DNA from: Bacteroidales bacterium
GTDB lineage: Bacteria; Bacteroidota; Bacteroidia; Bacteroidales; FEN-979
Assembly: GCA_023231065.1 (NCBI GenBank)
Contig: JALNWE010000006.1
Location: 1 to 64,000, forward strand
Length of the DNA: 64,000 nt
Direction of reading: 5' to 3'
Numbering within the stretch: position 1 is the first letter of the stretch; each line of letters begins with the position of its first letter. A program made the position numbers and the translations under genes. Under the pieces are notes generated by a model. The model was not told the DNA's origin. It saw nothing but the letters and a program-made list of their open reading frames with translations, and searched no databases. Shown here one piece after another: positions 33,684 to 42,431 of the stretch.

Positions 33684-34508
33684 TTATTTCTTCCTGCGTT
33701 CAATGATATATTTATTGGATTGGTTTTTCCTGGCGCGAGTCTTATATCCCTTTGCCGGAGTGCCTTTCCTTGATCTTGGATGACCTCCTGATGCTTTTCC
33801 TTCGCCTCCACCCATCGGATGATCAACCGGGTTCATAGCTACGCCACGGTTGCGTGGACGGCGGCCCAACCAACGGGTACGGCCAGCTTTACCATAAGAC
33901 TCCAGGTTATGATCAATATTTGAAACCATACCAACAGTGGCTTTACAGGTTTGCAAAATCATTCGTGTTTCACCGGAGGGCATCTTCAGGATGGCAAACT
34001 TTCCGTCGCGTGACATCAATTGAGCATGAGAACCGGCGCTGCGCACCAGTTTTGCTCCTTGTCCAGGTCGTAATTCTACATTGTGAACGACCGTTCCAAA
34101 CGGAATTTCACTAAGATAGAGGGCATTCCCGATTTCGGGCGGAACACCTTTTCCGGAAATAATAGTTTGTCCCACTTTTAAGCCATGAGGAGCTACGATA
34201 TATCGTTTCTCTCCGTCTTTGTAAACAACTAATGCAATACGGGAAGTCCTGTTCGGATCGTACTCAATGGTTTTAACCAAAGCAGGAATATCTTCTTTAT
34301 CCCGCTTGAAATCAATAACCCGGTACATCTGTTTATGACCACCACCAAGATATCGCATGGTCATTTTTCCTTCGTTGTTTCTTCCACCGGATTTCCTCGA
34401 AGGGGCCAACAGGCTCTTTTCAGGAACATCAGCGGTAATTTCATCATAGGTACTGATTACTTTAAACCGTTGACCGGGTGTTGTCGGTTTGTATTTCTTA
34501 AGCGCCAT
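33684..34508 (-). CDS. rplB: 50S ribosomal protein L2
   Basis: L2 of 274 aa, essential for subunit joining and peptidyl transfer. It has KYKPTTPGQRFKVISTYDE, RTSRIALVVYKDGEKRYIVA, and the catalytic-centre loop GVAMNPVDHPMGGGEGKASG with its conserved His. It follows rplW by 4 bp. Confidence 0.99.
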   Translation of the reverse strand: MALKKYKPTTPGQRFKVISTYDEITADVPEKSLLAPSRKSGGRNNEGKMTMRYLGGGHKQMYRVIDFKRDKEDIPALVKTIEYDPNRTSRIALVVYKDGEKRYIVAPHGLKVGQTIISGKGVPPEIGNALYLSEIPFGTVVHNVELRPGQGAKLVRSAGSHAQLMSRDGKFAILKMPSGETRMILQTCKATVGMVSNIDHNLESYGKAGRTRWLGRRPRNRGVAMNPVDHPMGGGEGKASGGHPRSRKGTPAKGYKTRARKNQSNKYIIERRKK

Positions 34509-34512
34509 TTAT

Positions 34513-34803
34513 TTAAATATTGCTGTAAAAATCAATAGTTTCACCTTTAGCCAGCGTGACGATGGCTTTCTTATAAGCACTGGTTCTGCCCGAAATGACT
34601 CCGGTTTTGGTAAAACGGGTCTTGTTTTTCCCAGAGAAAACCATGGTATTGACAGAAGTAACATCCACTCCATAGAGCTCTTTGATCGCCTGGATAATCT
34701 GGAGTTTGTTAGCCCTCCGGTCAACCATAAACCCATAGCGGTTGAGTTTTTCGCCAAGATGGGTCATCTTCTCGGTTATGATCGGTTTTATGATAACTGT
34801 CAT
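34513..34803 (-). CDS. rplW: 50S ribosomal protein L23
   Basis: L23 of 96 aa at the exit-tunnel mouth, the docking site for trigger factor and SRP. It shows MTVIIKPIITEKMTHLGEKL, FMVDRRANKLQIIQAIKELY and VTSVNTMVFSGKNKTRFTKT. It lies 21 bp after rplD. Confidence 0.98.
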   Translation of the reverse strand: MTVIIKPIITEKMTHLGEKLNRYGFMVDRRANKLQIIQAIKELYGVDVTSVNTMVFSGKNKTRFTKTGVISGRTSAYKKAIVTLAKGETIDFYSNI

Positions 34804-34824
34804 TGCTATATCGAATTATTCGGT

Positions 34825-35454
34825 TTAATTCTGATGAATTTTTTCAATTTCCTTGATAGATCCCTCGGTAATCATCAACCGGGTTGCATCTAAGATTTCA
34901 TAAGTATTCAATTCAGTGGCATTGATCACCTTGACCCTTTTGAGATTTCGGGAGGCCAATATGACATTCTCCTCTATTTTCGCAACAACTATCAGGGTCT
35001 TCTTTCCCGTAAGCTGAAAATTTTTCAACAACTCACTGAAATTTTTCGTCTTCGGGGTTTCAAAATTGAAGTCTTCAACGATGGTGATACTGTCGTCTTT
35101 TACTTTGTAACTTAAAGCAGATTTACGGGCCAGCCTCTTCAGCTTCTTATTCAACTTGAAACTATAATCCCGGGGATGAGGTCCAAATATACGGGCGCCG
35201 CCACGAAAAAGTGGATTTTTAATACTCCCTTTCCGGGAGCCCCCGGTCCCTTTCTGTTTATGCAATTTCTTGGTACTCCCCGAAAGGGTCGACTTTTCCT
35301 TTGTACTATGGGTCCCCTGCCTCTGATTTGCCAAATACTGTTTTACATCTAAGTAAATGGCATGATCATTGGGCTCAATGGCGAAAATCGAATCGTCGAG
35401 GATAGCCTTTTTGGGGGTCGTTGTGCCCTTTATGTTATAAACTGTTACTTCCAT
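34825..35454 (-). CDS. rplD: 50S ribosomal protein L4
   Basis: L4 of 209 aa, with an extended loop in the exit tunnel (KLHKQKGTGGSRKGSIKNPL, FRGGARIFGPHPRDYSFKLN) and a globular core. In E. coli L4 represses the S10 operon; that control is not shown here. The start codon overlaps the last 10 bp of rplC. Confidence 0.99.
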   Translation of the reverse strand: MEVTVYNIKGTTTPKKAILDDSIFAIEPNDHAIYLDVKQYLANQRQGTHSTKEKSTLSGSTKKLHKQKGTGGSRKGSIKNPLFRGGARIFGPHPRDYSFKLNKKLKRLARKSALSYKVKDDSITIVEDFNFETPKTKNFSELLKNFQLTGKKTLIVVAKIEENVILASRNLKRVKVINATELNTYEILDATRLMITEGSIKEIEKIHQN

Positions 35455-36074
35455 CTTTCAATAATTACATATGATCCGTTATGTCCGGGAATTGCACCTT
35501 TAACCAAAATCAGGTTCTTATCCAAAATAATTTTTAAAACTTGCAGATTGATGACTTTCACACGGTCTCCACCCATATGTCCCGCCATCCGAATCCCTTT
35601 CATGACCCTTGATGGCCATGAAGAAGCCCCAACCGAACCGGGAGCCCTGAGACGGTTGTGCTGTCCGTGAGTTGCCTCACCTACTCCGGCAAAGTGATGC
35701 CGTTTGACAACGCCCTGAAATCCTTTACCCTTGGAAATACCCACCACATCGATATATTCTCCTTCTGTAAAAATATCCACCCTCAGAATATCCCCAAATT
35801 GCTTCTGATGCCCAGGTTCAAAACGAGTAAATTCTGCAACCACTTTTTTCGGGGTAATACCTGCTTTGGCAAAATGTCCCATCTCGGACTTGGTGGTATG
35901 CTTCTCCTTCTTTTCTTCAAAAGCAAGTTGGATAGCATCGTATCCCTCTTTTTCTTTGGATCGGACCTGTGTTACGACACAAGGGCCAGCTTCGATCACC
36001 GTACATGGGTAATTTTTTCCCGAGGCATCATAAATACTGGTCATTCCGACTTTTTTTCCAATTAATCCAGACAT
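35445..36074 (-). CDS. rplC: 50S ribosomal protein L3
   Basis: L3 of 209 aa, near the A-site side of the peptidyl transferase centre. It begins MSGLIGKKVGMTSIYDASGK and carries VVGISKGKGFQGVVKRHHFA and the extension tip APGSVGASSWPSRVMKGIRM. Its 3' end overlaps rplD by 10 bp. Confidence 0.99.
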   Translation of the reverse strand: MSGLIGKKVGMTSIYDASGKNYPCTVIEAGPCVVTQVRSKEKEGYDAIQLAFEEKKEKHTTKSEMGHFAKAGITPKKVVAEFTRFEPGHQKQFGDILRVDIFTEGEYIDVVGISKGKGFQGVVKRHHFAGVGEATHGQHNRLRAPGSVGASSWPSRVMKGIRMAGHMGGDRVKVINLQVLKIILDKNLILVKGAIPGHNGSYVIIERWK

Positions 36075-36118
36075 TTTTTTATTTCTTGCGTTATTAACTT
36101 AATGATGTCAAAATACGA

Positions 36119-36424
36119 TCAAACCTTGATTTCAACTTCAACCCCACTGGGAAGTTCCAACTTCATCAGTGCATCAATTGTTTTTGAGGTGGTACTGTAA
36201 ATATCCAGTAACCGTTTGTAAGTACACAATTGAAACTGCTCACGGGATTTTTTGTTCACAAAGGTTGAACGCAGCACAGTGAAGATCTTTTTGTCCGTAG
36301 GCAATGGAATAGGTCCGCTGACAACAGCACCTGTAGCCTTTACGGTTTTTACGATCTTTTCGGCTGATTTATCAACCAAGTTGTAATCGTAAGACTTCAA
36401 TTTTATTCTAATTCTCTGGCTCAT
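36119..36424 (-). CDS. rpsJ: 30S ribosomal protein S10
   Basis: S10 of 101 aa, in the 30S head, and also a NusB partner in antitermination. It shows MSQRIRIKLKSYDYNLVDKS, GPIPLPTDKKIFTVLRSTFV and REQFQLCTYKRLLDIYSTTS. It follows fusA by 8 bp; tuf, which is often between fusA and rpsJ, is not here. Confidence 0.99.
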   Translation of the reverse strand: MSQRIRIKLKSYDYNLVDKSAEKIVKTVKATGAVVSGPIPLPTDKKIFTVLRSTFVNKKSREQFQLCTYKRLLDIYSTTSKTIDALMKLELPSGVEVEIKV

Positions 36425-36432
36425 ATAAAAAA

Positions 36433-38538
36433 TTAATAGGCGGGAACATATCCCCTGATTTTATATAATACTTCATCCTGAATTTCCTTGGGAGTTGCTT
36501 CATATTTTTGAAATTCCAGCATTTCAGTAGCCCTACCGGAAGTAAGACTGCGTAAGGTAGTCACATAACCAAACATTTCGGCTAAGGGAACGCACCCACG
36601 GATAACCTGGTTGCCGATCCTGGACTCTACCTCTTCAACATGACCACGTCTTTTAGTGATGTCACCTGTCACTTCACCCATATATTCACTGGGAGTAATA
36701 ATTTCAAACCGCATGACCGGTTCCAGTATCACCGCTTTTGCTTTGCGACTGGCTTCTCTGAATGCAATGCCTGCAGCAACCTGGAAAGATAATGCATCTG
36801 AATCCACACTATGATAAGAACCGTCAATGAGTTTAACTTTCACATTATCCATCGGGAACCCGATGATTGGTCCATTGGTCATGGCCGATTTCAACCCCTT
36901 TTCAATAGCAGGGATAAACTCACGGGGAATATTTCCACCATGTATTTCATTGATAAACTGTAATCCCTTGATCCCTGTATCAGCAGGGCTGATTTCGATA
37001 ACAAGGTCAGCAAAACGGCCTTTTCCCCCTGTTTGTTTTTTATAGACTTCGTGGTGCACCACAGTATTTGTAATAGCTTCTTTATAGGCCACCTGTGGAT
37101 TTCCACGATTTACTTCAATATTGAATTCCCTTCGGATCCGGTCAACAATGATGTCAAGGTGAAGCTCACCCATTCCGCTGATCAAGGTTTGCCCGGTTTC
37201 ATCATCCACTTTTACCTGGAAGGTCGGGTCTTCTTCAGCCAGTTTATGTAAAGCAAGCGATAATTTCTCAACATCGTCCTGTGTCCGTGGCTCAATGGCC
37301 ATATTAATGACCGGTTCGGGGAATACCATCGTTTCCAGAATGATCGGATGCTTGAGATCACACAAAGTATCACCCGTATGTATATCTTTAAAACCAACGG
37401 CTACGGCAATTTCCCCAGCTTCGATTTGTTTGAGCGGATTTTGTTTGTTGGCATGCATCAGCATGATGCGCAGCAACCGTTCTTTCTTATCCGTTCTGGT
37501 ATTTAATACCACATCACCGGCATTCAGTTTCCCTGAATAGACTCTGAAAAAAGCGATCCGGCCAACAAAAGGATCTGTCGCAATTTTAAAAGCTAAAGCA
37601 GTAAAAGGTTCTTCAGGATCAGGATGACGCGCCTCTTCTTTACCATTAAATGGATTTATCCCGGTTACAGGAGGCATATCATAAGGCGAAGGAAGGAATT
37701 TTGCAATGGCATCAATCAATAATTGAACACCTTTATTTTTAAAGGAAGCACCACAAATCACCGGAGTGATTTTTCCCTGAATGGTAGCTCTACGGAGCTC
37801 GCAAAGAATGTCATCCTCAGTGATAGATTGAGGGTCATCGATAAATTTATGAAGCAGAATGTCATTTTCTTCGGCGGTACCTTCGATAAGTTTCATTCGG
37901 TATTCCTTCACCAAGTCTTTCATTTCTTCCGGTACTGGAATTTCAAAATATTCCCGACCCAGTGATGCTTCATCCCATCCATAAGCCTTATTGGAGATCA
38001 GATCTACGATTCCTTCAAAAGTATCTTCTGAGCCGATAGGGAGCTGGATGACAACAGGGTTGGCTCCAAGCTTTTCACGGATCTGATCAACAACATGAAA
38101 AAAATCAGCCCCGGTACGGTCCATTTTGTTAATGTAACTAATCCGGGGGACATTATATTTATTGGCTTGATGCCAAACAGTTTCTGATTGTGGTTCAACT
38201 CCGCCGACTGCACAGAAAATGGCGACTGCTCCATCCAAGACCCGGAGGGAGCGTTCTACTTCAACTGTAAAATCGACATGACCCGGAGTATCGATGATAT
38301 TGATCCGGTAATTCTGATTATTGTAATCCCAGTAAACGGTGGTTGCTGCAGAAGTAATGGTTATTCCACGTTCCTGCTCTTGAACCATCCAGTCCATAGT
38401 GGCAGTGCCATCATGAACTTCACCTAGTTTATAGTTGATGCCGGTATAATACAAGATACGCTCCGTCGTCGTAGTTTTACCCGCGTCGATGTGCGCCATA
38501 ATGCCAATGTTTCTTGTATTTTCTAGTTTCCCGGTCAT
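36433..38538 (-). CDS. fusA: Elongation factor G
   Basis: Translocation GTPase of 701 aa. G1 is AHIDAGKTTTTERILYYTG (residues 15-33), switch II DTPGHVDF, G4 NKMDRTGADF. Domains II-V follow, with GKGRFADLVIEISPAD in domain IV and the domain IV tip region GSYHSVDSDALSFQVAAGIA. Length matches E. coli EF-G (704 aa). It sits between rpsG and rpsJ. Confidence 0.99.
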   Translation of the reverse strand: MTGKLENTRNIGIMAHIDAGKTTTTERILYYTGINYKLGEVHDGTATMDWMVQEQERGITITSAATTVYWDYNNQNYRINIIDTPGHVDFTVEVERSLRVLDGAVAIFCAVGGVEPQSETVWHQANKYNVPRISYINKMDRTGADFFHVVDQIREKLGANPVVIQLPIGSEDTFEGIVDLISNKAYGWDEASLGREYFEIPVPEEMKDLVKEYRMKLIEGTAEENDILLHKFIDDPQSITEDDILCELRRATIQGKITPVICGASFKNKGVQLLIDAIAKFLPSPYDMPPVTGINPFNGKEEARHPDPEEPFTALAFKIATDPFVGRIAFFRVYSGKLNAGDVVLNTRTDKKERLLRIMLMHANKQNPLKQIEAGEIAVAVGFKDIHTGDTLCDLKHPIILETMVFPEPVINMAIEPRTQDDVEKLSLALHKLAEEDPTFQVKVDDETGQTLISGMGELHLDIIVDRIRREFNIEVNRGNPQVAYKEAITNTVVHHEVYKKQTGGKGRFADLVIEISPADTGIKGLQFINEIHGGNIPREFIPAIEKGLKSAMTNGPIIGFPMDNVKVKLIDGSYHSVDSDALSFQVAAGIAFREASRKAKAVILEPVMRFEIITPSEYMGEVTGDITKRRGHVEEVESRIGNQVIRGCVPLAEMFGYVTTLRSLTSGRATEMLEFQKYEATPKEIQDEVLYKIRGYVPAY

Positions 38539-38570
38539 ATTACCCTAACGGCCTTTAAGTCCGCTCAATG

Positions 38571-39038
38571 TTAAAATCTGAAATGGCTGAATGCCTTATT
38601 GGCTTCTGCCATCCTGTGTGTATCTTCTTTACGTTTAAAAGCGGCGCCTTCTTCTTTATAAGCGGCCATGATCTCGGCAGCCAGTTTTTGTCCGAAACTT
38701 TTTTCATGGCGTTTCCGGGCAAAATTCACCAACGATTTCATACCAATGGAGCTTTTTCTGCCAGGCCTTATCTCTGAAGGAATTTGAAAAGTTGCGCCAC
38801 CAATACGCCGGCTTCTGACTTCAACAGCCGGGGTAACGTTGGCCAATGCTTTTTTAAATACCTCCAGCCCATCTTCTTTGGTCTTTTCCGACACGATTTC
38901 AATAGCCTCATAAAAAACATCATAAGCGATGTTCTTTTTTCCGGCTAACATCACATTGTTTACAAACTTTGTGACTAAGGTATCGCCGAATTTTGGATCA
39001 GGAAGAAGGGCCCTTTTCTTTGGTTTTGCTTTTCTCAT
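38571..39038 (-). CDS. rpsG: 30S ribosomal protein S7
   Basis: S7 of 155 aa, the head nucleator contacting the E-site tRNA. It shows MRKAKPKKRALLPDPKFGDT, LEVFKKALANVTPAVEVRSR and RRIGGATFQIPSEIRPGRKS. It follows rpsL by 46 bp. Confidence 0.99.
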   Translation of the reverse strand: MRKAKPKKRALLPDPKFGDTLVTKFVNNVMLAGKKNIAYDVFYEAIEIVSEKTKEDGLEVFKKALANVTPAVEVRSRRIGGATFQIPSEIRPGRKSSIGMKSLVNFARKRHEKSFGQKLAAEIMAAYKEEGAAFKRKEDTHRMAEANKAFSHFRF

Positions 39039-39084
39039 ACTGCTTTAATTATTGTTTGGTTGCATCCTGTTGCAACCCTCCATT

Positions 39085-39468
39085 TTATGCTTTTTTCTCT
39101 TTGGGGCGTTTTGCGCCATATTTGCTACGGCGTTGTTTGCGGCCTTCCACTCCGGAAGTATCAAGCGCACCACGAATGATATGATAACGCACTCCGGGAA
39201 GATCTTTCACACGACCGCCACGGATCATCACGATAGAGTGTTCTTGCAGGTTGTGGCCCTCGCCCGGGATGTAAGCATTCACTTCTTTTCCGTTGGTAAG
39301 CCGGACCCTTGCAACTTTACGCATGGCTGAATTCGGTTTCTTGGGAGTTGTTGTATAAACACGAACACAAACACCACGGCGCTGAGGACATGAGTCCAAT
39401 GCAGGTGACTTGCTTTTGTCAACCAGCTTATTTCTTCCTTTGCGAACCAGTTGCGAAATTGTAGGCAT
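39085..39468 (-). CDS. rpsL: 30S ribosomal protein S12
   Basis: S12 of 127 aa, at the decoding site. It begins MPTISQLVRKGRNKLVDKSK and contains YTTTPKKPNSAMRKVARVRL; Lys43 of the PKKPNS loop is present, the streptomycin-sensitive wild-type state. The C-terminal DLPGVRYHIIRGALDTSGVE follows. The frame is open to 39498; the ATG at 39468 matches the family. It is the first gene of the whole operon. Confidence 0.99.
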   Translation of the reverse strand: MPTISQLVRKGRNKLVDKSKSPALDSCPQRRGVCVRVYTTTPKKPNSAMRKVARVRLTNGKEVNAYIPGEGHNLQEHSIVMIRGGRVKDLPGVRYHIIRGALDTSGVEGRKQRRSKYGAKRPKEKKA

Positions 39469-39554
39469 ATCAATCGTTTTAATTAACTTCTTTTTCAATT
39501 TCGGTCGTACTGTATGATCCGACCTTCCTTGCTTTTGCCCCCGAAAAGGGAGTG

Positions 39555-39588
39555 CAAAAGTACAATTTTATTTTACACTACCAACAAA
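39555..39588 (-). promoter_or_regulatory. Proximal promoter P2 of the ribosomal operon
   Basis: The -7 element TACTTTTG (39555-39562, minus strand) is exact. GTTG lies 19 bp upstream (39582-39585) and TTTG 22 bp upstream (39585-39588). Initiation near 39548 gives an 80-nt leader to the rpsL ATG. Confidence 0.65.
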
Positions 39589-39803
39589 TTCACCTTAAAA
39601 CAAACAATGAATTTGTAAAAACTATGATTTAACTAAAGCTAGGGCTGGAAAATGTAAGGAAGGTATTGATTTTCGCGAGACTTTCTAACGCATCCATCAC
39701 GCTGGCTGCGATTGAAACCTATAGTCGTCTCACTTTGTCAGGTTTCCTTGCCGTTTCCGGCTTATATCGCTTCTCAAAAAACAAAAATTGATTTTTGAGG
39801 GTG

Positions 39804-39834
39804 CAAAAGTACAACTTATTTTTAATCAACCAAA
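39804..39834 (-). promoter_or_regulatory. Distal promoter P1 of the ribosomal operon
   Basis: An exact Bacteroidota promoter on the minus strand: TTTG (39831-39834), 19-bp spacer, then TACTTTTG (39804-39811). Initiation near 39797 gives a ~330-nt leader before rpsL. The start region GCACCCTCAAAAA recurs at the secDF promoter. Confidence 0.75.
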
Positions 39835-39881
39835 AAAAATATCAAAAAATAATCATGATATTCTTTGACTATTTGAAATTA

Positions 39882-41792
39882 TTAATGGTGATATATGTTC
39901 CCATCATTCCGGTAACCGACAATATTTTGATACCAGTTCGGATAAAGTGTGCCACCGCTTTCTCCCCATTCGATGAAATGAAGATAGGCATGGCTGATTT
40001 CACTTTTCTCAACCGGATATTCAAAACTTTCATAAATATTGATCGCCCAGGGAAGGTTATTTTGAGTCCTGTAATATCGTCCGGTTGCAGGATTGCTGTT
40101 ATCGTCATCCTGGCCAAATATCCCCTGATCCGCAAGGGAAGTTGGTGGATAATCCGGTAAATGCACCTCCCTCGACCGGTTTTTGTTAACGATAATAAAA
40201 GGATTGAATTGATTGATATTGACATCTTCTATTGTATAAGAGCCTCCAGTAAAATCAAGATGTATTTCAAGGGTCACGGGAGTTACATTGGGTGCATACA
40301 AACAGGTATTTACCCCAATACCGGAACCCGGATGGGGCATCAGGCCAAAAGCATCATCATAAACAATGATCGTAGGCCTGGATTGTCCTGATTCCAGACC
40401 ATTCGGATTCAATGTGATATAAGTTCCAGATTGCAGGTTTGAACCGGTCGCCTCAAGGTCAGACGAAAGGACATGGTCATCCGGGAACTGAAACCCAAAA
40501 CCATTGTGAAAAGTCGCCCCAAAAGCCTTTATAGTAAACGTACCAAACATCTCTACGATGATATTGGATGCATTGGTAACTGTTTTAAACTGGTAATCAC
40601 AAACCAGATCGTTGAAATCATAATCTCCTTTCGCAGGCCATAGGTCTTCAAAACCCAATGTCCCAAATCCACTTGCCGGAAAATAATTATTGAAAGCCCG
40701 TGTCGGATCGGTTGGATAGTCGTCATCCACATCCAAAATACCGTCACCGTCGCTATCAGGTGAAACCGGCGCTAAAAATTCGTAAGCCCCCATATCTACG
40801 GTACCATTAACGATCCTGGGATTTCCATCCAGATCGGGAACGGTGTTCATCCATTCAATATTCATTCCCGTATCGATACAAGGTGAACCTGATAACAGCC
40901 GATAATCCTCCGAACCGGATATTATGCTCACAAACATGGGCTCGGAAGAAATGCAATTTGAGCTATAGCTCCCGGATAAGGCAGGGGTGGTACAACAATT
41001 ATAATAATAGTATCCGCTTCCTGAAACTTCATAGTTCGTACCATTATTGTAATAAGAAATGGTGTTAAATACCAACCCATTATTCCGGGTTCTGATCCCG
41101 GCGCCATTGGGACAGGTATTCTTTGAAATCACGCAATTTTTAACTTTGCCCGATTCCCAGATGTTCACTCCACCTCCCAGATATACGGAGCTGTTATAAG
41201 TAATTTCACAGTTCCTGATCTCACCTCCATTAAGTAGGCGGACACCTCCTCCATACCCTTCTGGGCCATTATTGCTGGCTATATTGTTAGAGATAATACA
41301 ATTTTGGACCAATCCGCCGTAATCAAGCGCAACCCCTCCACCGTCGCGGGCCTGGCAATTTTGAATGATACAATTCTCTACAGTTCCGGCATTGTTTATA
41401 TCGATTCCACCACCAAAATCAAATGGGTTATATCCATTCTGAATGGTAAATCCCTTAAGAAGGGCATTCGGATTATCAATATAAAAGCAGCGGGTAAGGT
41501 GGTTCCCATCAACAATGGTAAATTCAGCGCCATTCATACTTTGTACCGTAATTCCAATGGTAATGCTAACATTGGAACTCAAAAGGTAACTTCCGTCATT
41601 GACCAATACTACATCCCCATCATTACATACCGCTATTGCCGTTTGTATATTAGTAGCCGCATCAGCCAGACTGGTGTATGGGCTGGTATTACTTCCCGCC
41701 AATGAAACATACCGGGTAGTTGCAATACCAAAGACCGGTATCAGCAAGAAGATCATTAAAACCAAACTGAAATAAGAATGTTTTGTTTTCAT
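39882..41792 (-). CDS. LruC-domain surface protein with right-handed beta-helix
   Basis: Secreted protein of 636 aa. A signal peptide (about 1-25) is followed by a choice-of-anchor/beta-helix region (about 30-330) with short repeated strands (GGGIDINNAGTVENCIIQNC, GGGVALDYGGLVQNCIISNN, GGGVRLLNGGEIRNCEITYN, GGGVNIWESGKVKNCVISKN), then a calcium-binding DSDGDGILDVDDDYPTD near 345, and a LruC-type C-terminal domain (about 370-630: DLWPAKGDYDFNDLVCDYQF, INIYESFEYPVEKSEIS). LruC proteins are surface or lipoprotein-associated in Leptospira and Bacteroidota. A role in carbohydrate or surface contact is inferred from the helix. A small lipoprotein gene is 42 bp upstream in the same direction. Confidence 0.83.
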   Translation of the reverse strand: MKTKHSYFSLVLMIFLLIPVFGIATTRYVSLAGSNTSPYTSLADAATNIQTAIAVCNDGDVVLVNDGSYLLSSNVSITIGITVQSMNGAEFTIVDGNHLTRCFYIDNPNALLKGFTIQNGYNPFDFGGGIDINNAGTVENCIIQNCQARDGGGVALDYGGLVQNCIISNNIASNNGPEGYGGGVRLLNGGEIRNCEITYNSSVYLGGGVNIWESGKVKNCVISKNTCPNGAGIRTRNNGLVFNTISYYNNGTNYEVSGSGYYYYNCCTTPALSGSYSSNCISSEPMFVSIISGSEDYRLLSGSPCIDTGMNIEWMNTVPDLDGNPRIVNGTVDMGAYEFLAPVSPDSDGDGILDVDDDYPTDPTRAFNNYFPASGFGTLGFEDLWPAKGDYDFNDLVCDYQFKTVTNASNIIVEMFGTFTIKAFGATFHNGFGFQFPDDHVLSSDLEATGSNLQSGTYITLNPNGLESGQSRPTIIVYDDAFGLMPHPGSGIGVNTCLYAPNVTPVTLEIHLDFTGGSYTIEDVNINQFNPFIIVNKNRSREVHLPDYPPTSLADQGIFGQDDDNSNPATGRYYRTQNNLPWAINIYESFEYPVEKSEISHAYLHFIEWGESGGTLYPNWYQNIVGYRNDGNIYHH

Positions 41793-41834
41793 GGCAAATT
41801 CCTTTAAATCTAATCTTTACAACCGACGCTAAGG

Positions 41835-42209
41835 TCAAGGCAAACTGGATACCAATTTATTATCTATTATGGAGACTTCATGAACAGCGCTGTTCATCCT
41901 TAGTTTTACTTTATCAATATATGCCGGAACAGATATTTTCGTATGATATTCCGAACCCTTTGATAAAAATCCCTTATGGTAAATAAAATTTCCCTGTACG
42001 GGGATAATATAAACAACCCCGGAATGACCACACGTTAACCGGACATCAACACTTTTAGCTGTTTCCCATTTAAATGATGGATCTATTGTACAATCTTTTA
42101 GTGTTTTGGTGGGTTCGCTTATCAATTCTTTTTGATCGACCTTATGACAAGACCATAAACTGATCGTGAACAACATAATAAAGAGTGCAAAACCTTTCAT
42201 TGTTTTCAT
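41835..42209 (-). CDS. Small putative lipoprotein
   Basis: Protein of about 124 aa with a type II signal ending LWSC and a predicted mature part of about 105 residues (SVDVRLTCGHSGVVYIIPVQ, GFLSKGSEYHTKISVPAYID). I do not recognise the family. The frame is open from 42230; ATGs at 42209 and 42200 both keep the signal. It is upstream of, and codirectional with, the LruC protein, so the two may form a surface pair. No clear promoter is seen in the 222 bp shared with divergent uvrD. Confidence 0.65.
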   Translation of the reverse strand: MKTMKGFALFIMLFTISLWSCHKVDQKELISEPTKTLKDCTIDPSFKWETAKSVDVRLTCGHSGVVYIIPVQGNFIYHKGFLSKGSEYHTKISVPAYIDKVKLRMNSAVHEVSIIDNKLVSSLP

Positions 42210-42384
42210 GACTTTATTCTTTAAGACCATTGCAATTTACTTCCAATCACATCTTTAAAAAAATGATAATTCGTAAGTGTCAATGATTTTTAAGTATATG
42301 TATGTAGAAACTTTGTAAATGTCATATCTTCATCCGGGTAGGGTCCTACAAGACATTTTTGTTAATATCTAATCACAAACGGAT

Positions 42385-42415
42385 TTTTCCTGAATGTTCC
42401 AAACCTGTATTTTTG
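42385..42415 (+). promoter_or_regulatory. Promoter of uvrD/pcrA
   Basis: The -7 element TATTTTTG (42408-42415) matches TAnnTTTG, and a TTTT box lies 19 bp upstream (42385-42388). The transcript should start about 10 nt before the ATG at 42432. Confidence 0.6.
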
Positions 42416-42431
42416 CATCGATCGTTTTCTT

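Larger units (their letters stand above)
39469..39881 (-). other. Untranslated leader and promoter region of the ribosomal operon
   Basis: A 413-bp stretch with no gene. It holds two tandem promoters with the same TGCAAAAGTACAA core (as read on plus). Between them are segments that can fold on the minus-strand RNA: GCCGGAAACGGC, a 4-bp stem with a GAAA tetraloop (39750-39761); and GAAACC (39714-39719 inverted) with GGTTTC (39741-39746). Just after the second promoter, CTTTTGC (39532-39538) is an inverted copy of GCAAAAG (39554-39560). No tRNA or reading frame of note was found. A leader that controls ribosomal-protein expression is possible, not shown. Confidence 0.6.

Noticed and set aside
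34489..34893. 134-aa open frame on the plus strand
   Set aside because: Antisense to rplW and the end of rplD.
39640..39800. Possible tRNA or other named RNA in the ribosomal leader
   Set aside because: No cloverleaf, T-loop GTTCRA or other known RNA motif could be assembled; only short hairpins are seen.
41304..41705. 133-aa open frame on the plus strand
   Set aside because: Antisense to the beta-helix gene, where repeated codons remove stops on the other strand.
42210..42431. Gene in the lipoprotein-uvrD gap
   Set aside because: No frame beyond short shadows of uvrD; the stretch holds the uvrD promoter and nothing else I can support.
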